Source: Deltaproteobacteria bacterium
GTDB lineage: Bacteria > Myxococcota_A > Polyangia > Polyangiales > Polyangiaceae
Direction of reading: 5' to 3'
Assembly: GCA_016875405.1 (NCBI GenBank)
Contig: VGRJ01000034.1
Location: forward strand, 1 to 39,514
DNA length: 39,514 nt
Part shown: positions 8,655 through 16,237 of the stretch, piece after piece
How the letters are laid out: the number at the start of each line of letters is the position of its first letter
How positions within the stretch are numbered: the stretch's first letter is position 1
The notes under the pieces: generated by a model
Database searches by the model: none
What the model saw: only the letters and a program-made list of their open reading frames with translations
Told to the model about the DNA's origin: nothing
Translations under genes and position numbers: made by a program

Positions 8655-8684
8655 GTCGAGCCCAGCGTCACGCATGGGCTCGAC
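8655..8684 (-). promoter_or_regulatory. Strong stem-loop in the infC leader
   Basis: A perfect 10-bp inverted repeat, GTCGAGCCCA and TGGGCTCGAC, surrounds a 10-base loop that can itself pair GCG with CGC. It lies 36 bases before the infC start and 86 bases after the thrS stop. No T-run follows on either strand, so it is not a canonical intrinsic terminator. It may be a thrS terminator of the no-tail type, an RNA processing site or an infC leader control element. Confidence 0.5.
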
Positions 8685-8770
8685 AAAGGACGAGGGGCAA
8701 CGGCCGCCTCGCAGCGCGGATATTAAGGCCAATCCCGTCGGATTCGCTCGTGAAAAGCGCGCCGGGCCGA

Positions 8771-10774
8771 TCATCCGAAGGCGGGAGGCGATGCCTCGGT
8801 CTGTAGCCGCTCGGCGAATGCTTCGAGGCCCTCGGCGTCGAGGTTGCGATCGAGATCGCGCGAGCGCGGAGACACCGAGCGGTTCTCGACCTCTTTGTCG
8901 CCGACGACGAGGATGTACGGCACCCGCGCGAGGCGCGCTTCGCGGATCTTCGCGCCGAGTTTGTCGGGTCCGAGATCCGCCTCGACGCGCAGCCCGCGGC
9001 TCCTCAGGTAACGGCGCGCCTCCGCGCCGTAGTCGACTTGCTTCTCGCTGACGGTGACGATGCGCGCCTGTTCGGGGGCAAGCCACGCCGGGAAATTTCC
9101 GCCGGTGTGCTCGATGTAGATCGAGAGGAATCGCTCGAGCGAGCCATAGATCGCTCGGTGCAGCATCACCGGGCGGTGCGCTGCGCCGTCGGTGCCCGTG
9201 TACTCGAGCTCGAAGCGATCGGGCAGCGCGTAGTCGACCTGGAGCGTGCCGAGCTGCCAGCTGCGGCCGATCGCGTCCTCGACGTGGAACTCGTACTTGG
9301 GCCCGTAGAACGCGCCCTCCTTGGGGGCGACCTCGAAGGGCAAGTTCACCTTGGCGAGCGCCTGCTCGAGCGCACCCTCCGCCATGTCCCACTGCTCGTC
9401 GGTCCCGATGCGCTTGTCCGGGCGGGTCGCGAGCTTGATGGCGATCTTGGTGAAGCCGAGCGCGGCGTACACCCCGTAGAAGAAACGGATGAAGCTCGAG
9501 ATCTCGGTCTCCATCTGCTCGGGCTGGCAGAAGATGTGCGCATCGTCCTGCGCGAAGCTCCGCACTCGCGCGAGGCCGTGCACCACGCCGCCGCGCTCGT
9601 AGCGATGGAGGCGGCAGAAGTCCGCGACGCGCCACGGGAGCTCACGGTAACTGCGCCGGCGCTGACGGTAGATGAGGCAGTGCGACGGGCAGTTCATCGG
9701 CTTGACCGCGATGTCGACGAGGCCCTTCAAGAGCTCCTGAAGCCCGCTCTCGTCACCGCTCCGCCGCGCCGCTTGGATCTTGTCGATGGTGCCCGCGAGC
9801 GCCGGATCCGCGAACAGCTCCGCGAGGCGATCTTCGCTCGTCGCGAAGAACATGTTCTCGGTGTAGTTCGCCCAGTGACCGCTCGTCTCGAACAGGCGCT
9901 TGTCGAAGATCTGGGGCGTCACGACCTCGTCGTAGCCCTCGCCCCGATAGGCGCTGCGGATGTAGTCGATGAGGCCGTTGTAGACGTGCGCGCCCTTCGG
10001 CAAGAGGAAGGGCATCGCCGGCGCGTACTCGTGAAACATGAAGAGCTCGAGCTCCTTGCCGAGCTTTCGGTGATCGCGCTTCTTTGCCTCCTCGAGCTGC
10101 TGCAGGTGCTTGCGCAGATCGCCGGGGCTCGCGAAGGCCGTACCGTAAACGCGCTGGAGCATCGGGTTGCGCTCGTCGCCGCGCCAGTACGCGCCGGCGA
10201 CGCTGACCAGCTTGTGAGCTCGCAAGTAGCCGGTGTGCGGAACGTGCGGACCCTCGCAGAGGTCGACCCACTCGCTCTCGGGGGCGCCGTGGCGATAGAG
10301 CGAGATCTCCTCGCCCGCCGGGATCGCGTTGATGAGCTCGCGCTTGTACGACTCGTTCATCTTGGCGAAGAGCGCGTGCGCGTCGTCTCGGCTCACCACG
10401 TCGCGACGAAACGGGTGGTTTCCCTCGACGATTCGACCCATCTCGGCCTCGATGGTCGCGAGGTCCTCGTCGGTGAACGGCCCCGAGGGTTTGTCGAAGT
10501 CGTAGTAAAATCCGTTCGCGGTCGCCGGTCCGATCGTGACCTTCGTGCCAGGGAAGAGCCGCTGGACCGCGTCGGCGAGCACGTGCGCGGTCGAGTGGCG
10601 GACGACGCGAAGGCCGTCCGGGTCGTCGACCCGCACCGGTGACACGTCTGCGCCTTCCGTGAGCTCGAACGCGGTGTGGAGGTCGTAGACCTTGCCGGCG
10701 ACCTTCACGCCCAGGATCTGCTTGTCTCTGTCGAGGCGGTCGCCGAGGAGATCGCGCGCGGTACAACGGCTCAT
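8771..10774 (-). CDS. thrS: Threonyl-tRNA synthetase
   Basis: Class II synthetase that charges tRNA-Thr. About 667 residues. The editing domain carries HSTAHVLA (His60, His64) and the DLCEGPH motif. The catalytic core has the zinc ligands in NCPSHC, the LHRYERGG segment and MLHRAIYGS, and motif 3 lies in GSLERF. The C-terminal anticodon-binding domain (EQARIVTVSEKQ onwards) is intact. The N-terminal TGS domain looks shortened: the chosen ATG at 10774 enters at ARDLLGDRL, and the opening strand with a PDG-type turn seen in E. coli ThrRS is absent. Upstream in-frame residues to 10933 do not supply it. AAGGAAAG ten bases before 10774 supports this start. The gene lies downstream of tRNA-Val and upstream of infC on the same strand. 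Confidence 0.95.
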   Translation of the reverse strand: MSRCTARDLLGDRLDRDKQILGVKVAGKVYDLHTAFELTEGADVSPVRVDDPDGLRVVRHSTAHVLADAVQRLFPGTKVTIGPATANGFYYDFDKPSGPFTDEDLATIEAEMGRIVEGNHPFRRDVVSRDDAHALFAKMNESYKRELINAIPAGEEISLYRHGAPESEWVDLCEGPHVPHTGYLRAHKLVSVAGAYWRGDERNPMLQRVYGTAFASPGDLRKHLQQLEEAKKRDHRKLGKELELFMFHEYAPAMPFLLPKGAHVYNGLIDYIRSAYRGEGYDEVVTPQIFDKRLFETSGHWANYTENMFFATSEDRLAELFADPALAGTIDKIQAARRSGDESGLQELLKGLVDIAVKPMNCPSHCLIYRQRRRSYRELPWRVADFCRLHRYERGGVVHGLARVRSFAQDDAHIFCQPEQMETEISSFIRFFYGVYAALGFTKIAIKLATRPDKRIGTDEQWDMAEGALEQALAKVNLPFEVAPKEGAFYGPKYEFHVEDAIGRSWQLGTLQVDYALPDRFELEYTGTDGAAHRPVMLHRAIYGSLERFLSIYIEHTGGNFPAWLAPEQARIVTVSEKQVDYGAEARRYLRSRGLRVEADLGPDKLGAKIREARLARVPYILVVGDKEVENRSVSPRSRDLDRNLDAEGLEAFAERLQTEASPPAFG

Positions 10775-10932
10775 GAACGCGGTGCTTTCCTTAAAGAAGG
10801 ACGGGACCATACACGCCGCCATGGGCGCAATCCACCCGCAAGTCGGCGCGCCGCTCGCCCCCGCGGCGGCAGGGCGGGGCAGGGCGCTCGGCAGCGAGGC
10901 GCAAGCCACCCGACGAACCTGGGCCAAAGCCA

Positions 10933-10969
10933 CAAAACGAACACGGGACCGCGTGTGCGATCCCGTGTT
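10933..10969 (-). terminator. Intrinsic terminator after tRNA-Val
   Basis: On the minus strand, AACACGGGA and TCCCGTGTT form a 9-bp stem with a 12-base loop, followed by CGTTTTG. It begins four bases after the tRNA 3' end, so it should end the tRNA transcript before thrS. Confidence 0.8.
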
Positions 10970-10973
10970 TCAG

Positions 10974-11045
<72 letters not shown>

Positions 11046-11094
11046 GTCTCGCTCGGCTCGATCGTGAGGCCGTCTGATGCACCGCGGCGGCTCA

Positions 11095-11142
11095 GCCTGC
11101 TTCGAGGCCTGCTTGGAGGCCTGCTTCGAGGCTTGCTTCGGA
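11095..11142. repeat. Four-copy 12-bp tandem repeat
   Basis: GCCTGCTTCGAG, GCCTGCTTGGAG, GCCTGCTTCGAG and GCTTGCTTCGGA stand head to tail between the tRNA-Val gene and nth. Copies 1 and 3 are identical, copy 2 differs at one base and copy 4 at three or four. The repeat begins 50 bp upstream of the tRNA 5' end. It lies in a 236-bp gap between tRNA and nth in which I see no other gene. Confidence 0.85.
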
Positions 11143-11281
11143 CGTCCGCGAGGTGCGGAATCGTGAGAAGCTGGAGGAACCGACCGAGGAGGTCTCGGGA
11201 CTCCCGACCGCGACGAGGTGACAAGCCCCGTCCCGAAGAGGTGGCGTCGGAATACCAGTACCCCCCGAGCAAGTCAAGCGC

Positions 11282-11968
11282 ATGTGTGCCCAGCGTCGCC
11301 TCCCGTCGCCTCTTCGTCTAGCGCTCGCGCCGAAGGTCGCGCGCATCCAGGCGATCCTCGACGAGCTCCACCCGGCGCCGCCGGTGCCGCTCGATCACCG
11401 AGATCCCTTCACGCTTCTCGTCGCGGTCGCGCTCTCTGCGCAGACCACCGATGCGCGTGTCAACCTCGTGACCCCGGCGCTGTTCGAGAGGGCCGCGACG
11501 CCCGCGGCGATGGTGGCGCTCGGTCCCGAGAAGATCCTCGCCGCGATTCGCACCTGCGGGCTCGCACCGTCCAAAGCGAAGAACCTCCACCGCCTGTCCG
11601 AGTTGCTGCTCGAGAGGCACGGCGGCATCGTCCCGCGCACCTTCGAAGAGCTCGAAGCCCTGCCCGGAGTGGGGCACAAGACCGCCGGGGTCGTGCTGGC
11701 GCAGGCGTTCGGGCTGCCAGCGTTCCCCGTCGACACGCACATCCACCGGCTGGCCTACCGATGGGGCTTGTCGAGCGGCCGCTCGGTCGAGCGGACCGAG
11801 GCCGACCTCAAGCGCTGCTTCCCCGAGGCGGCCTGGTCGCGGCTGCACTTGCAGATCATCTTCTTCGGGCGCTCGCACTGCCCGGCGCGGGGTCACGTCC
11901 CGGAGCGTTGCCCGATCTGCTCGTGGGCCTCGCCGCCCTCGCGTCGACGAGCGAGGCCTGCGCGCTGA
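11282..11968 (+). CDS. nth: Endonuclease III (bifunctional DNA glycosylase/AP lyase)
   Basis: Base-excision repair enzyme that removes oxidised pyrimidines and cleaves the abasic site. The 228 residues contain the helix-hairpin-helix LPGVGHKTAGVV with catalytic Lys133 and the VDTHIHRLAYR segment with catalytic Asp151. The usual C-terminal 4Fe-4S site has spacing C-x6-C-x2-C-x5-C. Here only Cys200, Cys210 and Cys213 occur, spaced x9 and x2, and the tail after Cys213 (SWASPPSRRR onwards) has no fourth cysteine. The cluster may be absent or ligated differently. The ATG at 11282 is the first plausible start, and the first 15 residues may be non-essential. No operon partner is evident, since yajC follows after 159 bp containing a hairpin and a candidate promoter. 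Confidence 0.92.
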   Translation: MCAQRRLPSPLRLALAPKVARIQAILDELHPAPPVPLDHRDPFTLLVAVALSAQTTDARVNLVTPALFERAATPAAMVALGPEKILAAIRTCGLAPSKAKNLHRLSELLLERHGGIVPRTFEELEALPGVGHKTAGVVLAQAFGLPAFPVDTHIHRLAYRWGLSSGRSVERTEADLKRCFPEAAWSRLHLQIIFFGRSHCPARGHVPERCPICSWASPPSRRRARPAR

Positions 11969-11997
11969 GCAGACACGCCACCGCTGCGGCGCCCGAC

Positions 11998-12026
11998 TTG
12001 CTAGCGGCTCGAATGTGGAATATGCA
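11998..12026 (+). promoter_or_regulatory. Candidate sigma70-type promoter for yajC-secDF
   Basis: TTGCTA (11998-12003) and TATGCA (12021-12026) are separated by exactly 17 bp in the gap between nth and yajC. The matches to consensus are partial (4/6 and 3/6), and the short AT-rich patch stands out in GC-rich DNA. This is a weak prediction. Confidence 0.3.
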
Positions 12027-12037
12027 CTCGCCCCCGT

Positions 12038-12054
12038 CCGCCGGACCCCGGCGG
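12038..12054. other. Short perfect hairpin between nth and yajC
   Basis: CCGCCGG, a 3-base loop and CCGGCGG form a perfect 7-bp GC stem without a T-run. It could end the nth transcript or lie in the yajC leader. Confidence 0.4.
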
Positions 12055-12127
12055 CCGATCTCCCGTGGGCCCGCCTGCCTCGCTGGCATCGGCGCGCGAC
12101 GCGACTGCTCTAACCGAGGGCAACCCC

Positions 12128-12607
12128 TTGAACGTCTTGATGCTTCAGCCGGCCGCTCCTGCCGGTCAGGATCCCAGCAACGCCTCTCCGCCGCCGGCTG
12201 CCCCGCCGACCGCACCGTCGCAGCCGGTGCCGCAGGCGCCCGGACCTGGCGCGGCTCCGCAGGGCGGCCTCGTCGGAAACCTGGTGGTGATGGCGCCGAT
12301 CCTCATCATGGTGGCGGTGCTGTTCATGATGTCTCGCGGCGAGCGGAAGAAGCGAGCGCAGCTCGAGTCGCAGCTAAAGAAGGGCGACCGGGTCGTCACG
12401 CGCTCGGGCCTGATCGGGACGCTGGGCGCGCTCGGCGAGCGCACCGTCCGCGTCGAACTCGCGCCAGGCGTGACCGTCACGATGTTGAAGAACGCGATCG
12501 AGGGGCTCGACGGCGGCGACACGGTGTCGAGCGCAAAGCCTGGCGACGACAAGGACAAGCCGAAGGACGACGACAAGTCGTCGGCGGACGCGAAGAAGAA
12601 AAAGTGA
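12128..12607 (+). CDS. yajC: Sec translocon accessory subunit YajC
   Basis: Small single-pass membrane protein that associates with SecD-SecF and the SecYEG channel. About 159 residues. A Pro/Ala-rich periplasmic N-terminal stretch (about 5-50) precedes a transmembrane helix (VVMAPILIMVAVLFMM). The conserved cytoplasmic YajC core follows: SRGERKKRAQLES, LKKGDRVVTRSGLIGTLGAL and VTVTMLKNAIEGL. The tail is highly charged (Lys/Asp repeats). The N-terminal extension is longer than in E. coli YajC. The TTG at 12128 is preferred because GAGGG lies seven bases upstream. The ATG at 12140 and a GTG at 12065 are alternatives. The gene stands directly before secD and secF in the classical order. Confidence 0.9.
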   Translation: MNVLMLQPAAPAGQDPSNASPPPAAPPTAPSQPVPQAPGPGAAPQGGLVGNLVVMAPILIMVAVLFMMSRGERKKRAQLESQLKKGDRVVTRSGLIGTLGALGERTVRVELAPGVTVTMLKNAIEGLDGGDTVSSAKPGDDKDKPKDDDKSSADAKKKK

Positions 12608-12616
12608 GCGTGTGAC

Positions 12617-14818
12617 GTGGTCTTTCGAACTCTCGCAATCGCCTTCGGCGCCCTCGCGCTGATCTCACTCCTCGCCGCGACGCAGAACCGCGCGACGCGG
12701 GGTGTCCTCCTTTGGTCCGCGGTGAGCGCGGCCTTCGCCGCGGCCTCGGCCTACTACCGCGTGTTCTGGCCGACCGCCCTCACCGGCCTGATGGTGTTCT
12801 GGGCGCTGTTCGCGGCGACCGACGTGCTCGCCTCCGGCTGGCGTCATCGCGTCGGCGTGACGCTTTACGTCGCGCTCGGCACCGCGATGGCGCTCTACCC
12901 CACCGTGCACGACGAGATCCTCTGCTCGTCGAAGGGCGATGGCGCCGCGCTTCGCGAGACCTGCCCCGCGCGGCTTCGCGGCCTCTCGTCCGAAGAGCGC
13001 GACACCTACAACAAGGCGGCCGAGTCGGGAGACCGCGGCTTCACCGCGTTCCTCCTCCAGAACATCCCGTTCCGCATGGTGCGCGGCCTCGATCTCGCGG
13101 GCGGCCTCCGCCTCGTGTACTCGGTGCAGGTCGACGAGGCGATCCGCGACAAGCGTGACCGCGCGTACGACGGTCTCCGCGCGGGGCTCACCAAGCTCTT
13201 CGGTTTCAGCGCCGCCGAGAACCCGACGGTCGCCGAGATGAAGAAGCTCGTCGAGAAGGCGAAGCTCACGAAGCCGCGCGACAAGGCCGACACGATCGTC
13301 CTCACCCTCGAGGACCCGAACGACGCCGGGAAGGTCCTCGACCCCGCGTTCCTCGCGAGCTACCAGCGCGACCTCGCGTACAGCCCCGGCGTCGACAAGA
13401 AGACGATCACCTTCCGCATCCGCAACGAGATCGGCAGCGACATTCGCAGCAAAGCGGTCCAGCAGGCGAAGGAGACGATCGCTCGCCGCATCGACGGCAT
13501 GGGCGTGAAGGAGGTCTCGCCGAGCGTCCGTGACGAGGACGTGATCGTCGAGGTGCCTGGCAACCAAGAGAAGGAGTTCGACCGCATCCGTGAGATCATC
13601 AGCGAGACGGCGCGCCTCGAGTTCAAGCTCCTCGACGACGAGGTCGACTTCTTCGCTCCCTTCGTGAACCAAACCGAAGGCCTGCCGCGAGGTCTCCGCT
13701 TCGAACAGGAGAACGCGCCGGTCGGAAAGACCGAGAGCGGCAGCACCCGCACGAAGCCGAGCTTCTACGCTCGCATCGCGCGGCTCGACGGCGAATCGAT
13801 GGAAGAGTGCCTGAAGCGCTTCCGAACCTGGGCCGGAACACTCCCGGTCGATGAAGACCACGAGATTGGCTTCCACAAGATCGTCGACGTCGACGAGGAC
13901 ACCGAGCAGTTCGCCGAGGTCGGCTGGCGTACGTACTTCCTCAAGGCGAAGGCCGAGCTCACCGGTGACATGGTCAGCGACGCCCAGGCTCAGCCCGACC
14001 GCAGCGAGTCCGGTCTCGGCGGCTGGTACGTGCAGATGTCGCTTCGCTCCGACGGAGCCGAGCGCTTCGAAGAGATCACCGGCGCCAACGTGAAGAAGCG
14101 CTTCGCGATCATCCTCGACAACAAGGTCGAGAGCGCGCCCGTGATCAACGAGGCGATCGGCGGCGGCGTCGCGCGGATCAGCATGGGCTCCGGCAACCTG
14201 CAGCAGCAGCGTGACGACGCTACCAAGCTCGAGCTGGTGCTTCGCTCCGGCGCGCTCCCCGCACCCATCGCGCTCTCGAACGAGCAACGTATCGGTGCGC
14301 TCCTCGGCGACGACGCGATCAAGGATGGACTGACGGGCGCGGCCCTCGGCGCCGTGCTCGTCCTTGCGTTCATGCTCTACAACTACCGATCAGCGGGCCT
14401 CATCGCGAACGTCGCCGTCGTCTTCAACATGTTCATCCAGCTGGCGATCCTGGCGATGTTCAACGCCTCGATGACGCTGCCCGGAATCTGCGGCTTGGCG
14501 CTCACCATCGGTGCCTCCGTCGACGCGAACGTGCTCATCAACGAGCGCATCAACGAGGAGGTCCGCGCCGGCAAGAGCGCGCGCTCCGCCGTGGCGATCG
14601 GCTACGAAAAGGCATTCAGCGCCATCCTCGACGGCCACGTCGTCATGTTCATCGCAGGCCTCATCCTGATGCAGTACGGCACCGGCCCAATCAAGGGCTT
14701 CGCCGTCACGCTGATCGTCGGCCTGCTCACGAACCTGTACACCGGCGTGTTCGTGACGAAGATCCTCTTCGACTGGATGGTCCGCGGCCGGGGTGCGGCG
14801 AAGGTGAGCGTGGGGTGA
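12617..14818 (+). CDS. secD: Protein translocase subunit SecD
   Basis: RND-family membrane protein that with SecF uses the proton-motive force to complete protein export. 733 residues. The SecD signature RGLDLAGGLRLVY lies at about 156-168. The P1 ectodomain and the second half (ALSNEQRIGALLGDDAIKDGL onwards) are recognisable, with the C-terminal membrane helices at about 565-725. The segment LTIGASVDANVLINERINEE carries the conserved Asp/Asn in helix 4. The N-terminus is unusual: about four hydrophobic helices occur before residue 95, where typical SecD has one, followed by a Cys-containing linker (ILCSSKGDG). The GTG at 12617 lies 9 bp after the yajC stop. SecD ends by overlapping a possible secF GTG, so translation is probably coupled. 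Confidence 0.95.
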   Translation: MVFRTLAIAFGALALISLLAATQNRATRGVLLWSAVSAAFAAASAYYRVFWPTALTGLMVFWALFAATDVLASGWRHRVGVTLYVALGTAMALYPTVHDEILCSSKGDGAALRETCPARLRGLSSEERDTYNKAAESGDRGFTAFLLQNIPFRMVRGLDLAGGLRLVYSVQVDEAIRDKRDRAYDGLRAGLTKLFGFSAAENPTVAEMKKLVEKAKLTKPRDKADTIVLTLEDPNDAGKVLDPAFLASYQRDLAYSPGVDKKTITFRIRNEIGSDIRSKAVQQAKETIARRIDGMGVKEVSPSVRDEDVIVEVPGNQEKEFDRIREIISETARLEFKLLDDEVDFFAPFVNQTEGLPRGLRFEQENAPVGKTESGSTRTKPSFYARIARLDGESMEECLKRFRTWAGTLPVDEDHEIGFHKIVDVDEDTEQFAEVGWRTYFLKAKAELTGDMVSDAQAQPDRSESGLGGWYVQMSLRSDGAERFEEITGANVKKRFAIILDNKVESAPVINEAIGGGVARISMGSGNLQQQRDDATKLELVLRSGALPAPIALSNEQRIGALLGDDAIKDGLTGAALGAVLVLAFMLYNYRSAGLIANVAVVFNMFIQLAILAMFNASMTLPGICGLALTIGASVDANVLINERINEEVRAGKSARSAVAIGYEKAFSAILDGHVVMFIAGLILMQYGTGPIKGFAVTLIVGLLTNLYTGVFVTKILFDWMVRGRGAAKVSVG

Positions 14819-14844
14819 CGGCGACGCCGCCTCGAGATCGAGCC

Positions 14845-16236
14845 ATGGCAAACAGCAACAAAACCCCCACCCAATCGACGAGCGGCTTCAGGAATGCCGA
14901 CGGCGACATCGACTTCATGGCGATGCGCTTCTACTTCATCGGCTTCTCGACGCTCCTCACCATCATCTCGGCGCTCGCGCTCTTCTACCCGGGGCCGAAG
15001 CTCGGTACGGACTTCGTCGGCGGTACCGAGGTCGAGCTCGCTTTCGCGAAGCCCGTCGATGCCGGCACCGTTCGTTCGAGCGTCGACGCCATCGGCTTCC
15101 ACGAGCCCGAGGTCGTCGAGGTGTCGAGCGGCGACCTCCCGAACCGCTTCATGGTTCGCGTGAAGGAAGTCAGCGCTTTCGACCCCGCCCAGCAAAAAAT
15201 GCTCGAGCAGGCGCTGTGCCTCGAGCGTGAGGGCGAAGAGGGCAAGCTCGACGGTGCCTCATGCCCTGAGGACCTGCGTGCGACCGAGGTGTCGTTCAGC
15301 CCCGGCGGCGAGAAGGTCAGCGTGCGCTACAAGCAGAACATCTGCGCGGCGAAGGCGGAGGACGACACGGCGCAGGGCAAGCCCGGCTGCGAGGTGAAGG
15401 GGGGCGTCGCGCGCCAGCTCGATGCGGCCCGCCTCGCGAAGCTCGGCCCGTCCGTCCAGGGGATCGAGCTCCAGTCCGGCCGAGCGAATCCGATCGTTCA
15501 GAACGTCCGCGACAACAAGGTCGAGTTCTACTTCAAGAGCAAGGGCGACCAGATCATGGACGGGCTTCGTCAGAAGCTCGGGGCCGACACCGTCCCCGAA
15601 AAGGCCCTGCGCATCGAGTGGGTCGGGCCGAAGGCCGGGCGCCAGCTCCGCGACGCGGCCATCACGAGCCTCTCGCTCGCGATGGTGTTCATCATGGTGT
15701 ACATCGCGTTCCGGTTCGACTTCCGGTTCGCACCGGGCGGCATCCTCTCGCTGCTTCACGACATTTTCATCGCACTCGGGGCCATGATCGTCGCGCGGCG
15801 CGAGGTGACTCTGTCGACGGTTGCCGCGCTCCTCACCGTGCTCGGCTACTCGATCAACGATACCGTCGTCGTCTACGACCGCATCCGTGAGAACCTCGGC
15901 CGGCACCGAAAGATGAGCTTCTCGAAGCTCATCAACCGCTCGATCACCGAGACGCTCGGCCGCACCATCAAGACCTCGTTCACCACGGCGATCGCGCTCG
16001 TGCCGTTTCTCTTCTACGGCACCGGCACCATCAAGGACTTCGCGTTCACGATGCTCATCGGCATCGGGGTCGGCACCTACTCCTCGATCTTCGTCGCCGC
16101 GCCGCTGACCGAATACCTCGACCGCCGCTACTTCTCGAAGCTCGGTGGCTCGAAGCCCAAGAAGCGTCGCGTCGTGCGTCGCTCGAGCGGGCCGGCACTC
16201 CCGGGTGCCTCCGCGGACGCTTCGTCGCGCGCGTGA
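14845..16236 (+). CDS. secF: Protein translocase subunit SecF
   Basis: Partner of SecD in proton-driven export. About 463 residues, longer than the usual 300-330 because the periplasmic region is enlarged. After a cytoplasmic N-terminus, DIDFMAMRFYFIGFS opens helix 1. The GTDFVGGTEVELAF motif (54-67) is the SecF equivalent of the D1 signature. Residues about 110-200 hold an inserted hydrophilic segment with cysteines (ALCLERE, ASCPEDL, NICAAKAE, KPGCEVK) that could form disulfides. The C-terminal helices include LGYSINDTVVVYDRIRENL, a conserved SecF segment. The tail is basic (KPKKRRVVRRS). The ATG at 14845 was chosen. A GTG at 14815 overlapping the secD stop, with GAAGG upstream, would add ten residues. 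recJ begins one base after the stop. Confidence 0.95.
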   Translation: MANSNKTPTQSTSGFRNADGDIDFMAMRFYFIGFSTLLTIISALALFYPGPKLGTDFVGGTEVELAFAKPVDAGTVRSSVDAIGFHEPEVVEVSSGDLPNRFMVRVKEVSAFDPAQQKMLEQALCLEREGEEGKLDGASCPEDLRATEVSFSPGGEKVSVRYKQNICAAKAEDDTAQGKPGCEVKGGVARQLDAARLAKLGPSVQGIELQSGRANPIVQNVRDNKVEFYFKSKGDQIMDGLRQKLGADTVPEKALRIEWVGPKAGRQLRDAAITSLSLAMVFIMVYIAFRFDFRFAPGGILSLLHDIFIALGAMIVARREVTLSTVAALLTVLGYSINDTVVVYDRIRENLGRHRKMSFSKLINRSITETLGRTIKTSFTTAIALVPFLFYGTGTIKDFAFTMLIGIGVGTYSSIFVAAPLTEYLDRRYFSKLGGSKPKKRRVVRRSSGPALPGASADASSRA

Positions 16237-16237
16237 C

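Noticed and set aside
9038-10642. 534-residue plus-strand open frame antisense to thrS
   Set aside because: thrS has all catalytic motifs on the minus strand; the antisense product shows only Leu/Val/Arg/Glu-rich low-complexity sequence.
10775-10973. Possible T-box or tRNA-like operator upstream of thrS
   Set aside because: No T-box sequence or ThrRS-binding tRNA mimic was seen; T-boxes are also rare outside Firmicutes. Only an extra TATGGT (10806-10811, minus) was noted, without a matching -35.
11218-12615. 465-residue plus-strand frame across nth and yajC
   Set aside because: It overlaps two genes with strong motifs and is Arg-rich without domains.
12665-14287. 540-residue minus-strand open frame over secD
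   Set aside because: Shadow of secD, which has clear RND motifs.
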